Assembly: GCF_004004555.2 (NCBI RefSeq)
Contig: NZ_SACP01000006.1
Location: 159,083-223,082 of the forward strand
Direction: 5' to 3'
Length of the DNA: 64,000 bases
Source: Methylobacterium oryzihabitans
GTDB taxonomy: Bacteria > Pseudomonadota > Alphaproteobacteria > Rhizobiales > Beijerinckiaceae
A program made the position numbers and the translations under genes. The notes under the pieces were generated by a model. It did no database searches. It was not told the DNA's origin and worked only from the letters and a program-made list of their open reading frames with translations. Positions 37,101 to 46,114 of the stretch are shown here, one piece after another. How positions within the stretch are numbered: position 1 is the stretch's first letter; the number at the start of each line of letters is the position of its first letter.

Positions 37101-37215
37101 GGCGCTGCCGATCATCGCCCGGGTGATGGAGGAGGCGCCGCACCCGGCGGTGAGCCTGCGGGTGCCGCTCGCCGTCGAGGCCAAGGCGGCGGCGAACTGG
37201 CAGGAGGCGCATTGA
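34123..37215 (+). CDS. polA: DNA polymerase I
   Basis: PolA fills repair gaps and removes Okazaki primers. The 1030-residue product has the 5'-3' exonuclease domain (residues 1-300; IVSSDKDLMQL, DNVPGVPGIGLKTAAALIKE). A linker is followed by a 3'-5' exonuclease domain with DTETNALD near 434, NIKYDWLVL and YAAEDADVTL, so proofreading residues are retained. The polymerase domain has SADYSQIELRLLAH, the O-helix RRAKTINFGIIYG near 860 and VHDELVFE near 978. Length exceeds E. coli PolA by about 100 residues, mostly an acidic/Pro-rich linker at 340-400. Confidence 0.97.
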   Translation: MTLDTPPAPKPVGPGDQVLLVDGSSFIFRAYFQSINQPERYNFRPSDGLPTGAVRLFCAKIAQFVQEGAAGIVPTHLGIVFDKSEGSFRKEIFPDYKGHRPDAPDDLKRQMPLMRDAVRAFGLEPIELIRYEADDLIATYARQAEARGAGVIIVSSDKDLMQLVGETVRFYDFESGQKGKPGYRPERSLDRAAIMERWEGLAPEQIGDALALIGDTSDNVPGVPGIGLKTAAALIKEFGSLDALLERAGEIKQPKRRETLLGHIDQARLSRRLVALDEAVPVPVPLDALGLPKPDPEKLVGFLKAMEFNTLTRRIASLLHVDPEAVRPDPALLPGGADPGYSNPQGGSDVTPFFGDAPDAAPVAEVDPFADLDLPDAPPPPRKPAEASPATLVAARAAEAVKPFDTGAYETVTSLERLDAWIAEAVEAGVVAVDTETNALDALKADLVGVSLATAAGRAAYIPLDHVEPVEAKGDGDLFGGKAATGEFRRIADQLPWTAVRERLKPMLENPAVLKVGQNIKYDWLVLARHGIEVAPFDDTMLISYVLDAGKGSHGMDELARRHLGHQPITFAEVAGTGRQKVTFDRVPLDRATAYAAEDADVTLRLWRVMKPRLVAERRATVYETLERPLLTILARMEREGIRVDRGMLSRLSGDFSQSLARLEDEIQETAGEKFSVSSPKQIGDILFGKMGLPGAKKTPSGQWATPATLLEELAGQGHDLPKKILEWRQLSKLKSTYTDALQEHADRGTDRVHTSFSLAATTTGRLSSSEPNLQNIPIRTEEGRRIRQAFVAEPGHKLISADYSQIELRLLAHIADIPQLRQAFEDGIDIHAATASAMFGVPLDQMTPDLRRRAKTINFGIIYGISAFGLADRLGIPQGEAAAFIKQYFERFPGIRAYIDDTKKTCRDKGYVTTLFGRVCHYPQIRSNNPQERASVERQAINAPIQGTAADIIRRAMVRMEGALAAENLSARMLLQVHDELVFEAPDDEVERALPIIARVMEEAPHPAVSLRVPLAVEAKAAANWQEAH

Positions 37216-37242
37216 GGCGGGGAGCGTCCGCGATGCCCGCCG

Positions 37243-39162
37243 TCAGCCATAGACGCGCGACAGCAGGCGTCCGACGTGGTGGTCGAGGCTGCGGTCGCGC
37301 TGCGCCGGACGGCTGAGGTCGACGGCGTAGCGGTCGCAGAACCAGGTGTAGAAGGCACGGTAGCGGGCGAGGCCGTCCTCCACGTCCCAGTCCCGGCACT
37401 GCGCCCAGGCCCCGTCGAGATCGTCGAGACGGCCCCGGATCGTCGCCGCGTCGTACAGAGTCCGCCCGAGGGTGACGATGGGCTTGCCGTGCAGCATCGC
37501 CTCGAAGCCCACGCTGCTGTTGATGGTGAACACCGCTGTCGATCGGGCGATCAGGTCGTGGATGTTGTCCTCCGACCAGAAGACGTTGCGATCGTCGGCC
37601 AGGGATCGGAAGGCCCGGGTCGCCTTGAGATTCGCCGGATGGGGCTTCAGCACGAGGCGCAGGTTCCTGCGCGTCGCGAACGTCGTCACCGCTTCCAGCA
37701 TCTCCGGCAGCCGCACGTCGGAGAAGAACTGGATGACCTGATCGTGCGGAATCTGGAGAGGGATGAACAGATCGTAGTCCGGAGAGTCCGTCCGTGAGGA
37801 CTCGCGCTGGGCCGCCTGGGGAAACTTGGTCCCGAGGGTCCTCCGATCGAGCTGCGACCTGTAATCGTCGAAGGCTTCCGGCTCACCTGCCGGGGTTCCT
37901 ACCAGATCGCCGGGCGGAACCGGATAGGCCGAGGCTCCTGCGCCCCAGCCGGCCGGATCCAGCGTGAACAGCCAGGGCATGTATTCCTGCATGTAGAAAT
38001 GAACGGGAAGGTCCAGGCCCGGCATCTGGAAATCGCATTTGTGGGCGACGAGTGCGAAATCGCCGCTCGACCCGTTGACCCGCTCGGGCGTGATCTCCCA
38101 GGCGGGAATCTCCTGGATCTCCATGCGCACCCCCTTCGTCTCGAAGCGGTTGGCGAGGAGGCTCGCGAATTGTTTCCACGTCAGGCGGACGGCCAGGGTG
38201 TCGTCGCTGAGGGCCGGCGCGGCATTGCCCTTGTACGGCTTCCACGGCAGGTCGATCCGGGGCAGGTAGAGGGTACCCGAGCGCGGCAGCCGCTGCCGAA
38301 GTCCGGGATTGGCCTCGTAGAAGGCGCCGACCTTGCTGTGGGTGAGGCGGCCGGCGCGGTTGAGGACGTGCTTGGCCTGCACCCGGGCGTATTCGGAATC
38401 GCCGAAGATCCTGAGCAGCGACGCGAACGGCTCGCCGAACGCCTGGCGGTCGCCCTTGGCCGACCACAGCGCTGAGCCGGCGCCGAACGCCTCGAAGTCC
38501 CGGAAGCGGCGGTGCAGGTCCGAGACGCGGACCTCCCCGGCCAACTCGGTCATCGCCCGGAACAGCGCCGCCTGATCGACGTACCAGAGCGCCTCGCCGG
38601 CCGCGAAGCGGGCCGTCAGGATCTCGGAGACGCGCGTGGCGAAGAGCTTCGCACCGCGCGTCGGAAACAGGACGACCACGCCCGCGGCGACCTTCTGGTG
38701 ATCCAGCGTATGAGTCCTGTCCCGCCGCCACAGGGCGACGTCGGCACCGGCCTCGACGGCGGTGTCGGCCTCCAGGGAGCCCACCACGAGCGAGTCCGCG
38801 TCGATGCACATCACCGGCCCGCTCGCCTGATCCAGCAACGAGCGTGCGAACAGGAAGCGGGCCGAGGCGTAATAGGCCAGCCGTTGTTCCCGGCTCATGG
38901 GAGCCGGCGTCACGCTCGTGTCCGAGGCCGTGAGGACGGTCGTGTGCCTGACCTCACTGGCAAGGACCTCCAGTTCGGCCAGGTCGTCCTGGTCGTGATC
39001 GATCAGCAGGACGATGAACGTCTGTCCCGGCGAGAAGTGATCGATGCTTCGCAGAAGGGCCTTGGCGTAGGGCAGATAACGCTTGTCGCAGGCCGTCAGG
39101 ACGGTCGTGCGAGGTCCGAGCGGATCCGCCGGCTTGCGCACCCATCTCCAACTGAAATCCAT
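37243..39162 (-). CDS. Two-domain protein: GT8-like glycosyltransferase plus capsule-synthesis-type domain
   Basis: The 639-residue product joins two glycosyltransferase-like parts. Residues 1-290 resemble a nucleotide-sugar transferase (TVLTACDKRYLPYAKALLRS, and a CIDADSLVVGS segment with the D-x-D). The C-terminal 250 residues resemble capsule polysaccharide enzymes of the KpsC/KpsS type (LVLKPHPANLKATRAFRSL, TINSSVGFEAMLHGKPIVTL). The ATG at 39162 follows AGAAGGG. There is no signal peptide or membrane helix. No other polysaccharide genes are adjacent, so the product is unknown; surface glycan or protein glycosylation is likely. Confidence 0.78.
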   Translation of the reverse strand: MDFSWRWVRKPADPLGPRTTVLTACDKRYLPYAKALLRSIDHFSPGQTFIVLLIDHDQDDLAELEVLASEVRHTTVLTASDTSVTPAPMSREQRLAYYASARFLFARSLLDQASGPVMCIDADSLVVGSLEADTAVEAGADVALWRRDRTHTLDHQKVAAGVVVLFPTRGAKLFATRVSEILTARFAAGEALWYVDQAALFRAMTELAGEVRVSDLHRRFRDFEAFGAGSALWSAKGDRQAFGEPFASLLRIFGDSEYARVQAKHVLNRAGRLTHSKVGAFYEANPGLRQRLPRSGTLYLPRIDLPWKPYKGNAAPALSDDTLAVRLTWKQFASLLANRFETKGVRMEIQEIPAWEITPERVNGSSGDFALVAHKCDFQMPGLDLPVHFYMQEYMPWLFTLDPAGWGAGASAYPVPPGDLVGTPAGEPEAFDDYRSQLDRRTLGTKFPQAAQRESSRTDSPDYDLFIPLQIPHDQVIQFFSDVRLPEMLEAVTTFATRRNLRLVLKPHPANLKATRAFRSLADDRNVFWSEDNIHDLIARSTAVFTINSSVGFEAMLHGKPIVTLGRTLYDAATIRGRLDDLDGAWAQCRDWDVEDGLARYRAFYTWFCDRYAVDLSRPAQRDRSLDHHVGRLLSRVYG

Positions 39163-39528
39163 CGTGACAAGCCCTTCTGTTGCAATGGGTCCCGATCGGA
39201 AGGTTTCATCGGGATCGGCGGCTCGCAGGCGGATGGTCGTCCGGAGGCGAGGCGACGGATCGCCTGGATACCATCGCGCCGCCGGCGGGTGTCCAGAGTT
39301 GCCGGCCGCGTCGGGCTCCGCTACGCATTTCGGACGACGCGTTCCGACAACCGTATCATACCAATCGCCCAAGATGCTGACGCATCGACTTCGATCTCGG
39401 GCAGGCCCGAGATCGACAGGACCATTGATCCATCTCGAATTTGCGATGCCGAGCCCAGACGTTCGGGACCTTGGGCTTGACGGAAATTCAAGAACGGAAC
39501 CAATGATCGTTTTCGACGACCGTTGGTA
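39163..39528. other. Repeat-filled intergenic region before ogt
   Basis: These 366 bases carry no recognisable gene. Up to about 39320 they hold the leader of the glycosyltransferase gene. From 39327 they consist of a truncated palindromic repeat joined directly to a copy of a second repeat family. Confidence 0.75.
39327..39358 (-). repeat. Truncated copy of the palindromic repeat
   Basis: ATTTCGGA (39327-39334) and TCCGACAACCGTATCA (39343-39358) are the inner left arm and the full right arm of the family-1 hairpin, with the same 8-base loop size. The outer half of the left arm is missing. It abuts the family-2 repeat. Confidence 0.7.
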
Positions 39529-39531
39529 TCA
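39359..39531 (+). repeat. Family-2 dispersed repeat, copy 1
   Basis: This repeat shares three blocks in the same order with 56090-56213: CCCAAGATGCTGACGCA, CCATCTCGAATT, and CGGAACCAA..TCGTTTTC.ACGACCGTTGG. The segments between differ and contain local inverted repeats (GATCTCGGGC..GCCCGAGATC here). Its end reads TTGGTATCA, whose reverse complement TGATACCAA supplies the stop codon of ogt. Confidence 0.85.
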
Positions 39532-40044
39532 CAGCAGCGCCAGCTGCCCGGTCTCCAGCCGCTCGCCGCGCTCCAGGGCGAGCAGCCAGCGCTTGGTCGC
39601 GATCCCGCCGCCGAACCCGGTGAGGGCGCCGCCCGCGCCGATGACCCGGTGGCAGGGCACGATCACCGGCAGCGGGTTGGCGCCGTTGGCCGCCCCGACG
39701 GCGCGGCTCGCATTCGGCCGGCCGATGCGGCGGGCGAGTTCGCCGTAGCTGATCGTCTCGCCGGGCGGGATCGCGGTCAGCGCCTCCCAGACCCGCAACT
39801 GGAACGGCGTGCCGCGCGGGTCGAGGGCGAGGTCGAAGCGGGTCGACCGGCCGTCGAAATAGGCGCCGAGCTGTGCGCGGACCTCGGGGAAGGCGTCGTC
39901 GTCCCGCCGCCAGTCCGGCCGGGGCGTCACCGCGCCCTTGCCGGTCGGAAATCCGAGCCGCGACAGCCGCACGCCGTCCCCGGCGAGCAGCAGCGGGCCG
40001 ATCGGGCTGTCGAGGGTGGTGTAGAGCGTGTCGGGCATGGACAT
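39529..40044 (-). CDS. ogt: Methylated-DNA--protein-cysteine methyltransferase
   Basis: The 171-residue suicide enzyme transfers O6-alkyl groups from guanine to its own cysteine. The active site NPLPVIVPCHRVIGAGGALT and the DNA-binding helix ISYGELARRIGRPNASRAVG are intact. Length fits the single-domain Ogt type, with no Ada domain. MSMPD offers two adjacent starts (40044 and 40038). Its TGA stop lies in the end of a family-2 repeat. Confidence 0.95.
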   Translation of the reverse strand: MSMPDTLYTTLDSPIGPLLLAGDGVRLSRLGFPTGKGAVTPRPDWRRDDDAFPEVRAQLGAYFDGRSTRFDLALDPRGTPFQLRVWEALTAIPPGETISYGELARRIGRPNASRAVGAANGANPLPVIVPCHRVIGAGGALTGFGGGIATKRWLLALERGERLETGQLALL

Positions 40045-40338
40045 CCTCGACCTGCATCGCCTCGCGGATCGCCCGGCAGTGTAGCCGGTCGGGGCCCGGG
40101 CGCCACGGTGTGCCCCACCGTGTCGGCCGCCGAAGTGTGGATGGCGCCGCCGAGCCCGACCCGGCGACCGGGGAGACGATCCCGGCCGATCTCCGCCGGG
40201 AAGATCTTTCTGTCCGGTCTCCAGTTCACAGCTCCGGATCCCACAAATCGGCGAAAAAACAAAAGCAACTTTGCGTCATATCGAACTATAAGAATGAAGC
40301 GCATGCAAACGTGCGTGACCGGAATACAGAGTTCATTG

Positions 40339-41121
40339 ATGAAGACGTTCAGATTCGTGGCCTCCCTGCTGACGCTCGTCGTCTCGCTCGGAGTCGCCGA
40401 GGCGGAGACGATCAAGGTCGGTGCGACCACGGGACCCCATGCCGAGGTTCTGGAGGCCGCCGCGAAGGTCGCCGCGCGCGACGGCCTGACCGTCCAGATC
40501 GTCGAGTTCAACGACTACATCCAGCCGAACGCCGCCCTCGCCGCCGGCGACCTGCAGGCCAACAGCTACCAGCATCCGCCGTTCCTGAAGGCCCAGATCG
40601 AGGCCCGCGGCTACGACATCGTTCCCGTGGGACGCACGGTGCTGTTCCCGATCGCGGTCTATTCCAGGAAGCACAAGCGCCTCGAGGATCTGCCGAAAGG
40701 ATCGCTCATCAGCATCGGTAGCGATCCGGCCAACGAGGCGCGCAGCCTGATCCTGCTCCAGGAGGCGGGCCTGCTGACGCTGCGGCCGGGCTCCGAGGCC
40801 AGGGCGACTCCCCTCGACATCGTCGACAATCCGAAGGGTCTGCGCTTCCGGGAACTCGAAGCCGCGCAACTCGTCCACGCCCTCGACGACGTCGACGCCT
40901 CGGTCATCAACGCCAACTACGCGCTCCTGGCCGGGTTCAATCCGCAGCGCGACTCGATCCTGCTCGAGAAGCCGCAATCGCAATACGTCTGCGAGATCGT
41001 CGTCCGCGCCAGAGACAGGGATGCGCCGTGGGTGAAGAAGCTGGTGGCCGCCTATCAGTCGCCGGACGTGAAGGCGTTCATCGAGAAGCGGTTCCCCGGA
41101 GCCGGTTTCGCCGGCTGGTGA
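40339..41121 (+). CDS. MetQ/NlpA-family substrate-binding protein
   Basis: The 260-residue product is a periplasmic binding protein of the methionine-uptake MetQ/NlpA family (IKVGATTGPHAEVLEAAA, NSYQHPPFLKAQIEARGY, ASVINANYALLAGFNP). The signal peptide (FVASLLTLVVSLGVAEA) has no lipobox cysteine, so it is a soluble periplasmic form. No metN or metI transporter genes are adjacent; the next gene encodes a cupin. The ligand may be methionine or another amino acid. The 290-base upstream region is locally AT-rich around 40250-40300. Confidence 0.86.
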   Translation: MKTFRFVASLLTLVVSLGVAEAETIKVGATTGPHAEVLEAAAKVAARDGLTVQIVEFNDYIQPNAALAAGDLQANSYQHPPFLKAQIEARGYDIVPVGRTVLFPIAVYSRKHKRLEDLPKGSLISIGSDPANEARSLILLQEAGLLTLRPGSEARATPLDIVDNPKGLRFRELEAAQLVHALDDVDASVINANYALLAGFNPQRDSILLEKPQSQYVCEIVVRARDRDAPWVKKLVAAYQSPDVKAFIEKRFPGAGFAGW

Positions 41122-41131
41122 GGGACGCGTC

Positions 41132-41530
41132 ATGGTCCGTCTGTGGAACGAGAACCGGGTGCCGAGCCTCAAGGGGGCACCGGCCGGCTTCGCCGGCACC
41201 GTCTGGCGCGACGAGATCGTGCGCGGGGGGCCGCCGCACGACGTGCGGGTCTACCGGGTGTCGTTCGAGCCCGGCGCCCGCACGGCGTGGCACACCCATC
41301 CCTCGTGGCAGATCCTCCACGTCGTCTCGGGCCGGGGGCAGGTGCAGCAGCGCGGCGGCGAGGTCCTGACGCTCGGGCCGGGCGACACGGCGTGGATCGA
41401 CGCGGACGAGGAGCATTGGCACGGGGCCAGTCCCGGGCACCACTTCGTCCACATCGCCATCCATGAGGCCCGCCCGGACGGCGATGAGGTCGTCTGGCTG
41501 GAGCACGTGCGTGCCCCGGACGCCCCCTGA
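41132..41530 (+). CDS. Cupin-domain protein
   Basis: The 132-residue single-domain cupin has motif 1 (ARTAWHTHPSWQILHVVSGR) and motif 2 (GPGDTAWIDADEEHWHGASP), with histidines and glutamates for a metal. The family includes many small dioxygenase- and isomerase-like proteins, and the reaction is unknown. It starts 10 bases after the MetQ-like gene and is probably co-transcribed with it, so it may act on the transported compound; that link is inference. Confidence 0.82.
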   Translation: MVRLWNENRVPSLKGAPAGFAGTVWRDEIVRGGPPHDVRVYRVSFEPGARTAWHTHPSWQILHVVSGRGQVQQRGGEVLTLGPGDTAWIDADEEHWHGASPGHHFVHIAIHEARPDGDEVVWLEHVRAPDAP

Positions 41531-41553
41531 GCGTCCGATCCGGGCAGGCCGGC

Positions 41554-43407
41554 TCACCCCGCCCGCTTGGCCGCGTCGGCGAGGAACAGCTTGATCTCGT
41601 CGACGAACCGCGCGCCGTAGGCCTCGCGCTTGCGCTCGCCGACGCCGTGGACCGAGCGCAGGGCCCACAGGTCGATCGGCTTGGCGCGGGCCATCTCGAT
41701 CAGGGTGCGGTCGGGGAAGATCATGTAGGCGGCCACCCCCTCCTGGCGCGCGATCGTCGCGCGCAGGCCGCGCAGGTGCTGGAACAGGGCCTCGTCCTCG
41801 TCCGACAGGCCGATCCCGTCGTCGCGGTCGGCGGCGGCGGTGCGGCTGCGGCGCTCCTTGGGCGGGCGGGGCTCCGGGTCGGGCCGCAATTGCACGGTCT
41901 CGCGGCCGAACAGGATCGCCTCGCCCTTGTCGGTCATCGCGAGACCGCCGTAGCCGTCGGTGTTCTCGGCCACGGCGCCGGCGGCGAAGAGCTGGCGCAG
42001 GATCGCCCGCCACGCCGCCACGGGCTTGTCGGACCCGACCCCGAAGGTCTTGAGGCCGGCGTGGCCGTTGCGGCGGATCTGCTCGCTCTCCTTGCCGTGG
42101 ACGAGGTCGCAGATATAGGCCGCGCCGAAGCGCTGGCCGGTGCGCACGATGGCCGACAGCACCTTCTGCGCCGCCACCGTGCCGTCGACGAGGGAGAGGC
42201 CGCCGCGGCACAGGTCGCAGCGCCCGCACGGCCCGATCGCCTCGCCGAAATAGCCGAGCAGCGACTGGCGCCGGCAGGTGGCGCCCTCGCACAGGCTGAT
42301 CATCGCCTCGAGCTTGCGCCGCTCGACCCGGCGGCGGTCGTCGGGGATGTCCTTCTCGTCGATCTGGCGCCGGCGCAAGGCCATGTCGTCGAGGCCGTAG
42401 AGGGTGAGCGTGTCGGCCGGCAGGCCGTCGCGGCCGGCGCGGCCGATCTCCTGGTAGTAGCCCTCGACGTTGGAGGGCATGTCGGCGTGGCAGACGAAGC
42501 GCACGTCGGGCTTGTTGATGCCCATGCCGAAGGCGACGGTCGCCACCATCACCACCCCGTCCTCCTGCAGGAAGGTGTCCTGGTTCCTCATCCGCACCCC
42601 CTGGTCGAGGCCGGCATGGTAGGCGAGCGCGTTGAAGCCGTCGGCGCGCAGCAGGTCGGCGATCTGCTCGGTGCGCTTGCGCGAGGAGCAGTAGACGATG
42701 CCGCTCTCGGCCTTGCGGGTGCGCAGGAAGCGGGCGAGCTGGCGGGTCGGCTGGTCCTTCGGCGCGAAGGTCAGGCGGATGTTCGGCCGGTCGAAGGAGT
42801 GGACGAACACCTCCGGCGGGCGCTCCCGCGGAAACAGCCGCTCGCTGATGTCGGTGCGGGTCGCCGCATCGGCGGTGGCGGTGAGCGCCACGGTCTGCAC
42901 GTCGCCGAGCGCCTCGCGGGCGCGGGCGAGGTCGCGGTATTCCGGCCGGAAGTCGTGGCCCCATTGCGAGACGCAATGCGCCTCGTCGACGGCGAGCCGG
43001 CGCACCCCGGCGCCGCGCAGGGCCTCCATCAGCCCTTCCATCAGCAGCCGCTCGGGCGAGACGAACAAGAGCCGCAGCGTGCCGGCGCGGATCCCGCGCC
43101 ACGTCTCGCGCGCCGCACTCTCGGAGACGGTGGAGTTGAGCGTCGCGGCGGCGACGCCGAAGCCGAGCATCTGCTGCACCTGATCGTGCATCAGCGCGAT
43201 CAGCGGCGAGACCACGACGGTGAGCGACTGCTCGACCAGGGCCGGCAACTGGTAGGTCATCGACTTGCCGGAGCCGGTCGGCATCACGGCGAACACGTCG
43301 CGGCCGTCGAGGACGGCGCCGATCACCTCCGCCTGACCGGGGCGGAAATCGTCGTAGCCGAAGGTGCTGCGCAGGGCGGCGCGGGCCTCGTCGAGGCGGT
43401 CTGTCAT
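41554..43407 (-). CDS. recQ: ATP-dependent DNA helicase RecQ
   Basis: RecQ unwinds DNA 3'-5' in RecF-pathway repair. The 617-residue product has Walker A ([16 protein letters not shown]), the DEAH box ([18 protein letters not shown]) and helicase motif VI ([13 protein letters not shown]). A zinc-binding RecQ-C domain (CEGATCRRQ...CGRCDLC) and a C-terminal HRDC domain (from [19 protein letters not shown]) follow. The ATG at 43407 ([12 protein letters not shown]) is the conserved start; the frame is open far upstream. Confidence 0.96.
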   Translation of the reverse strand: MTDRLDEARAALRSTFGYDDFRPGQAEVIGAVLDGRDVFAVMPTGSGKSMTYQLPALVEQSLTVVVSPLIALMHDQVQQMLGFGVAAATLNSTVSESAARETWRGIRAGTLRLLFVSPERLLMEGLMEALRGAGVRRLAVDEAHCVSQWGHDFRPEYRDLARAREALGDVQTVALTATADAATRTDISERLFPRERPPEVFVHSFDRPNIRLTFAPKDQPTRQLARFLRTRKAESGIVYCSSRKRTEQIADLLRADGFNALAYHAGLDQGVRMRNQDTFLQEDGVVMVATVAFGMGINKPDVRFVCHADMPSNVEGYYQEIGRAGRDGLPADTLTLYGLDDMALRRRQIDEKDIPDDRRRVERRKLEAMISLCEGATCRRQSLLGYFGEAIGPCGRCDLCRGGLSLVDGTVAAQKVLSAIVRTGQRFGAAYICDLVHGKESEQIRRNGHAGLKTFGVGSDKPVAAWRAILRQLFAAGAVAENTDGYGGLAMTDKGEAILFGRETVQLRPDPEPRPPKERRSRTAAADRDDGIGLSDEDEALFQHLRGLRATIARQEGVAAYMIFPDRTLIEMARAKPIDLWALRSVHGVGERKREAYGARFVDEIKLFLADAAKRAG

Positions 43408-43725
43408 CGGGCGGGGTCGGGACCGGGTTGGGGCGATTCGCGCCCGGGAGAAGCGTCGATGAACCCTTACCTCACGATGGCGGGATCGGGGAGGCGCCGC
43501 GGTGCCGCCGGGCGTGGCGGATCCGGCGCGGCTGTTCGTCGGCGACGATGTCAGCCGGACGGACACTCCGCAGGCACCGTGATCCGGCCGTCGCGTGGAC
43601 CGCACCCGGGATTCTCATGCGACTGCGAATGATCTGAAAGCGGGGCGTGACGCTGTCGCGACAACCACGGTATGCCGTCGCCACGGCCGCTCCCCGCCGC
43701 ACGCCCTCCGCGGCACACCGGGTCC
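43408..43725. other. Intergenic region between recQ and the GGDEF gene
   Basis: This gap of 318 bases between divergent genes shows no conserved frame, clear repeat or RNA structure. It must contain both promoters. Confidence 0.5.
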
Positions 43726-44967
43726 ATGACCAGCGCGACGTTCCTGCTCGCCATCAACTTCTCCATCGGCACGGCCTTCGCGGCCGCGTTCCTCGGGCTG
43801 ACGTGGCGGTCGGACATCCGTCTCGGCCGCTGGTGCGCCGCCGGCTTCCTGTCGGCCGCCGCCACCGTCACGGTCGAGGCGTTCTCCCCGGTCCTCCCCT
43901 GGGTGCGCCTCACCTCGGCCGCCTCGTTCGGGCTGCTGATGCTGGCGCTGACCGCGATCACCGCCGGCCTCCTGCGCCATTACCGCCCCGGCGCCGGCCT
44001 GCGCTGGCTCGCCTCGCTCTACGCTCTCGCCGTCGTGTTCAACGCCGCCGTGGTGTTCGACCTCAAGCGGGGAAGCTGGGGACAGGCCCTCGGCTACCAG
44101 ACCCCGTTCGCCGCCATGCTGGCGGTCGCGGCCGGGATCGTGCTGGCCGCCTCGCCCCGGCGGGCCGCCGACCTCGCGCTGGCGGCGATCCTGGCGCTCA
44201 GCGCCGCCCAGTTCCTGGTCAAGGCGATCCTCGCCGGCCTCGCCGGCGCGGGACCGGGTGTGCGCGACTACGTCCTGAGCACCTATGCGTTCTACTCGCA
44301 GACCGCGGGCGGCATCCTGTCGCTGTGCCTCGGGCTGGCGCTGATCGGGGTCGTGGTGCGCGAGGTGATGGAGGAGGCGCGCCTGCGCCTCCAGCGCGAC
44401 GGCCTCTCCGGCGTGCTCACCCGGGCCGGGTTCCTGGAGCGGGTCGGCGCCGCCCTCGCGCGACCGGCCGCCGCCCGTGGCCGCGTCGTCGTCCTGTGCG
44501 ACCTCGACCGCTTCAAGTCGATCAACGACCGGTTCGGCCACGCCGCCGGGGACGAGGTGATCCGCGCCTTCGGGGCGAGCCTGCGGGCGGGGTTCGGCGA
44601 GACGGCCCTGTGCGGCCGGCTCGGCGGCGAGGAGTTCGGCGTCGTGCTGCCGGAGGGCGGGCTCGCCGCGGCACTGGCGCGGGTCGAGGCGGTCCGGGCC
44701 CTGGTCCGGGTCACCCGCTACGCCCTCGTGCCGGCGGAGGCCGCCGTCACCGCGAGCTTCGGCGTCGCGGCGATGATCGAGGGCGAGCCGTTCGACCGGG
44801 CGCTGCATCGGGCCGACCTCGCCCTGTACCGGGCGAAGGCCGAGGGGCGCGACGGCTGGCGGGTCGCACCGGCAGCCGATCCCGGCGACGCCGCCCGGCC
44901 CCGGTCAGGGCGCCGCGATCCGCACGCCGCCCTCCCCCACGGCGACGAGGTCGGCCCGATCCCCTAG
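43726..44967 (+). CDS. Membrane-bound diguanylate cyclase
   Basis: The 413-residue product has an N-terminal membrane domain of about six helices (residues 5-205) and a C-terminal GGDEF domain that makes cyclic di-GMP. The active-site loop is RLGGEEFGVVLPEGG near residue 303, a functional GGEEF variant. The metal- and substrate-binding region is VVLCDLDRFKSINDRFGHAA. No RxxD inhibitory site is evident just upstream (QRDGLSGVLTRAG). It ends 63 bases inside the convergent recF. Confidence 0.92.
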   Translation: MTSATFLLAINFSIGTAFAAAFLGLTWRSDIRLGRWCAAGFLSAAATVTVEAFSPVLPWVRLTSAASFGLLMLALTAITAGLLRHYRPGAGLRWLASLYALAVVFNAAVVFDLKRGSWGQALGYQTPFAAMLAVAAGIVLAASPRRAADLALAAILALSAAQFLVKAILAGLAGAGPGVRDYVLSTYAFYSQTAGGILSLCLGLALIGVVVREVMEEARLRLQRDGLSGVLTRAGFLERVGAALARPAAARGRVVVLCDLDRFKSINDRFGHAAGDEVIRAFGASLRAGFGETALCGRLGGEEFGVVLPEGGLAAALARVEAVRALVRVTRYALVPAEAAVTASFGVAAMIEGEPFDRALHRADLALYRAKAEGRDGWRVAPAADPGDAARPRSGRRDPHAALPHGDEVGPIP

Positions 44968-46065
44968 TTCCCCGAACAGGGCCGGATCGGCGCCGGTCAT
45001 CCAGACCTGCCCGGGCAGGGCGTCGAGGGCGTCGAACAGGCCGGCGCGGCGGCGCGGGTCGAGATGGGCCGCGACCTCGTCGAGGAGGATCAAGGGCGCG
45101 ATGCCGCTCATCCCGGCGACCAGCCGGGCATGGGCGAGCACGAGGCCGATCAGCAGCGCCTTCTGCTCGCCGGTCGAGGCGGTGGCGGCGGGCACGTCCT
45201 TGGGGCCGTGGCGCACCACGAGGTCCGAGGCCTGCGGCCCGGCGAGGGTGCGGCCAGCGGCGCGATCGCGAAACCGGTTCTGGCGCAGGGTCGCGCGGTA
45301 GCGGTCCTCGGCATCGACCGCCGGCCACACCGCCACGAGGTCGTCGATGTCGCCCTCCAGCCGGATCGCCGCCCAGGGGAACGGCGAGGCCTCGTCCCGG
45401 GTGGACAGAATCAGCCGGTCGAGGCGCTCGGCGGTCTCGCGCCGGGCGAGCGCGACGGCGACGGCGAGTTCGGCCACCTCGCGCTCGACCGCGTCGAGCC
45501 ACGGGCCGTCGTCGAGCCGTTCCTCCTCCAGCAGGCGGTTGCGCGAGCGCAGGGCCCGCTCCAGGGCGCTGACCCGGGCGCCGTGGCCGGAATCGACCGC
45601 CAGCACCAGCCTGTCGAGGAAGCGGCGGCGGTCGCCGGCCGGGCCGCGGAACAGGGCGTCGAGGTCGGGGGTGAGCCAGACCACCCGCAGGTGCTCGGCG
45701 AAGGCGGTGGGGGAGGGGGCGGTGGCTCCGTCGATCCGGCACAGCCGGCCGGCGCGGGCGTCCTCGCGGTTGCGGGCCGGCTCCCAGGCGGTGCCGATGC
45801 GGTGCTCGCCATGCGGGCCGGCGAGGGACAGCGAGACCGCGAAGCCGCCGCTGCCGCCCTCCCGGGCCATCACGGAAAAGTCCGCCCGGCGCAGGCCGCG
45901 GCCGGGGGCGAACAGCGACAGCGCCTCCAGCAGGTTGGTCTTGCCGGCGCCGTTCTCGCCGACGAGGGCGACGAAGCGGCGCCCGACGCCGAGATCGAGA
46001 TCGGCGTGGTTGCGGAAGTCGCGCAGGATCAGGCGGGTGACGCCGGCGGCGTCGGGGGCGGTCAT
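44905..46065 (-). CDS. recF: DNA replication and repair protein RecF
   Basis: RecF is an SMC-like ATPase that guides RecO/RecR to gapped DNA. The 386-residue product has Walker A (ALVGENGAGKTNLLEAL), a signature motif (TASTGEQKALLIGLVLAHA) and Walker B (LILLDEVAAHLDPRRR). It belongs to the dnaA-dnaN-recF cluster, but a ParD-like gene and a repeat lie between dnaN and recF. No gyrB follows. It overlaps the end of the GGDEF gene. Confidence 0.95.
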   Translation of the reverse strand: MTAPDAAGVTRLILRDFRNHADLDLGVGRRFVALVGENGAGKTNLLEALSLFAPGRGLRRADFSVMAREGGSGGFAVSLSLAGPHGEHRIGTAWEPARNREDARAGRLCRIDGATAPSPTAFAEHLRVVWLTPDLDALFRGPAGDRRRFLDRLVLAVDSGHGARVSALERALRSRNRLLEEERLDDGPWLDAVEREVAELAVAVALARRETAERLDRLILSTRDEASPFPWAAIRLEGDIDDLVAVWPAVDAEDRYRATLRQNRFRDRAAGRTLAGPQASDLVVRHGPKDVPAATASTGEQKALLIGLVLAHARLVAGMSGIAPLILLDEVAAHLDPRRRAGLFDALDALPGQVWMTGADPALFGELGDRADLVAVGEGGVRIAAP

Positions 46066-46114
46066 CGTGCCGATGGAATGTCGGGGTGGCCGTTTCGGTC
46101 GTGCGCCCCGTGCA

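Noticed and set aside
33955..37212. A 1085-residue minus-strand frame opposite polA
   Set aside because: It is a compositional shadow of polA with no recognisable domain; PolA motifs are complete on the plus strand.
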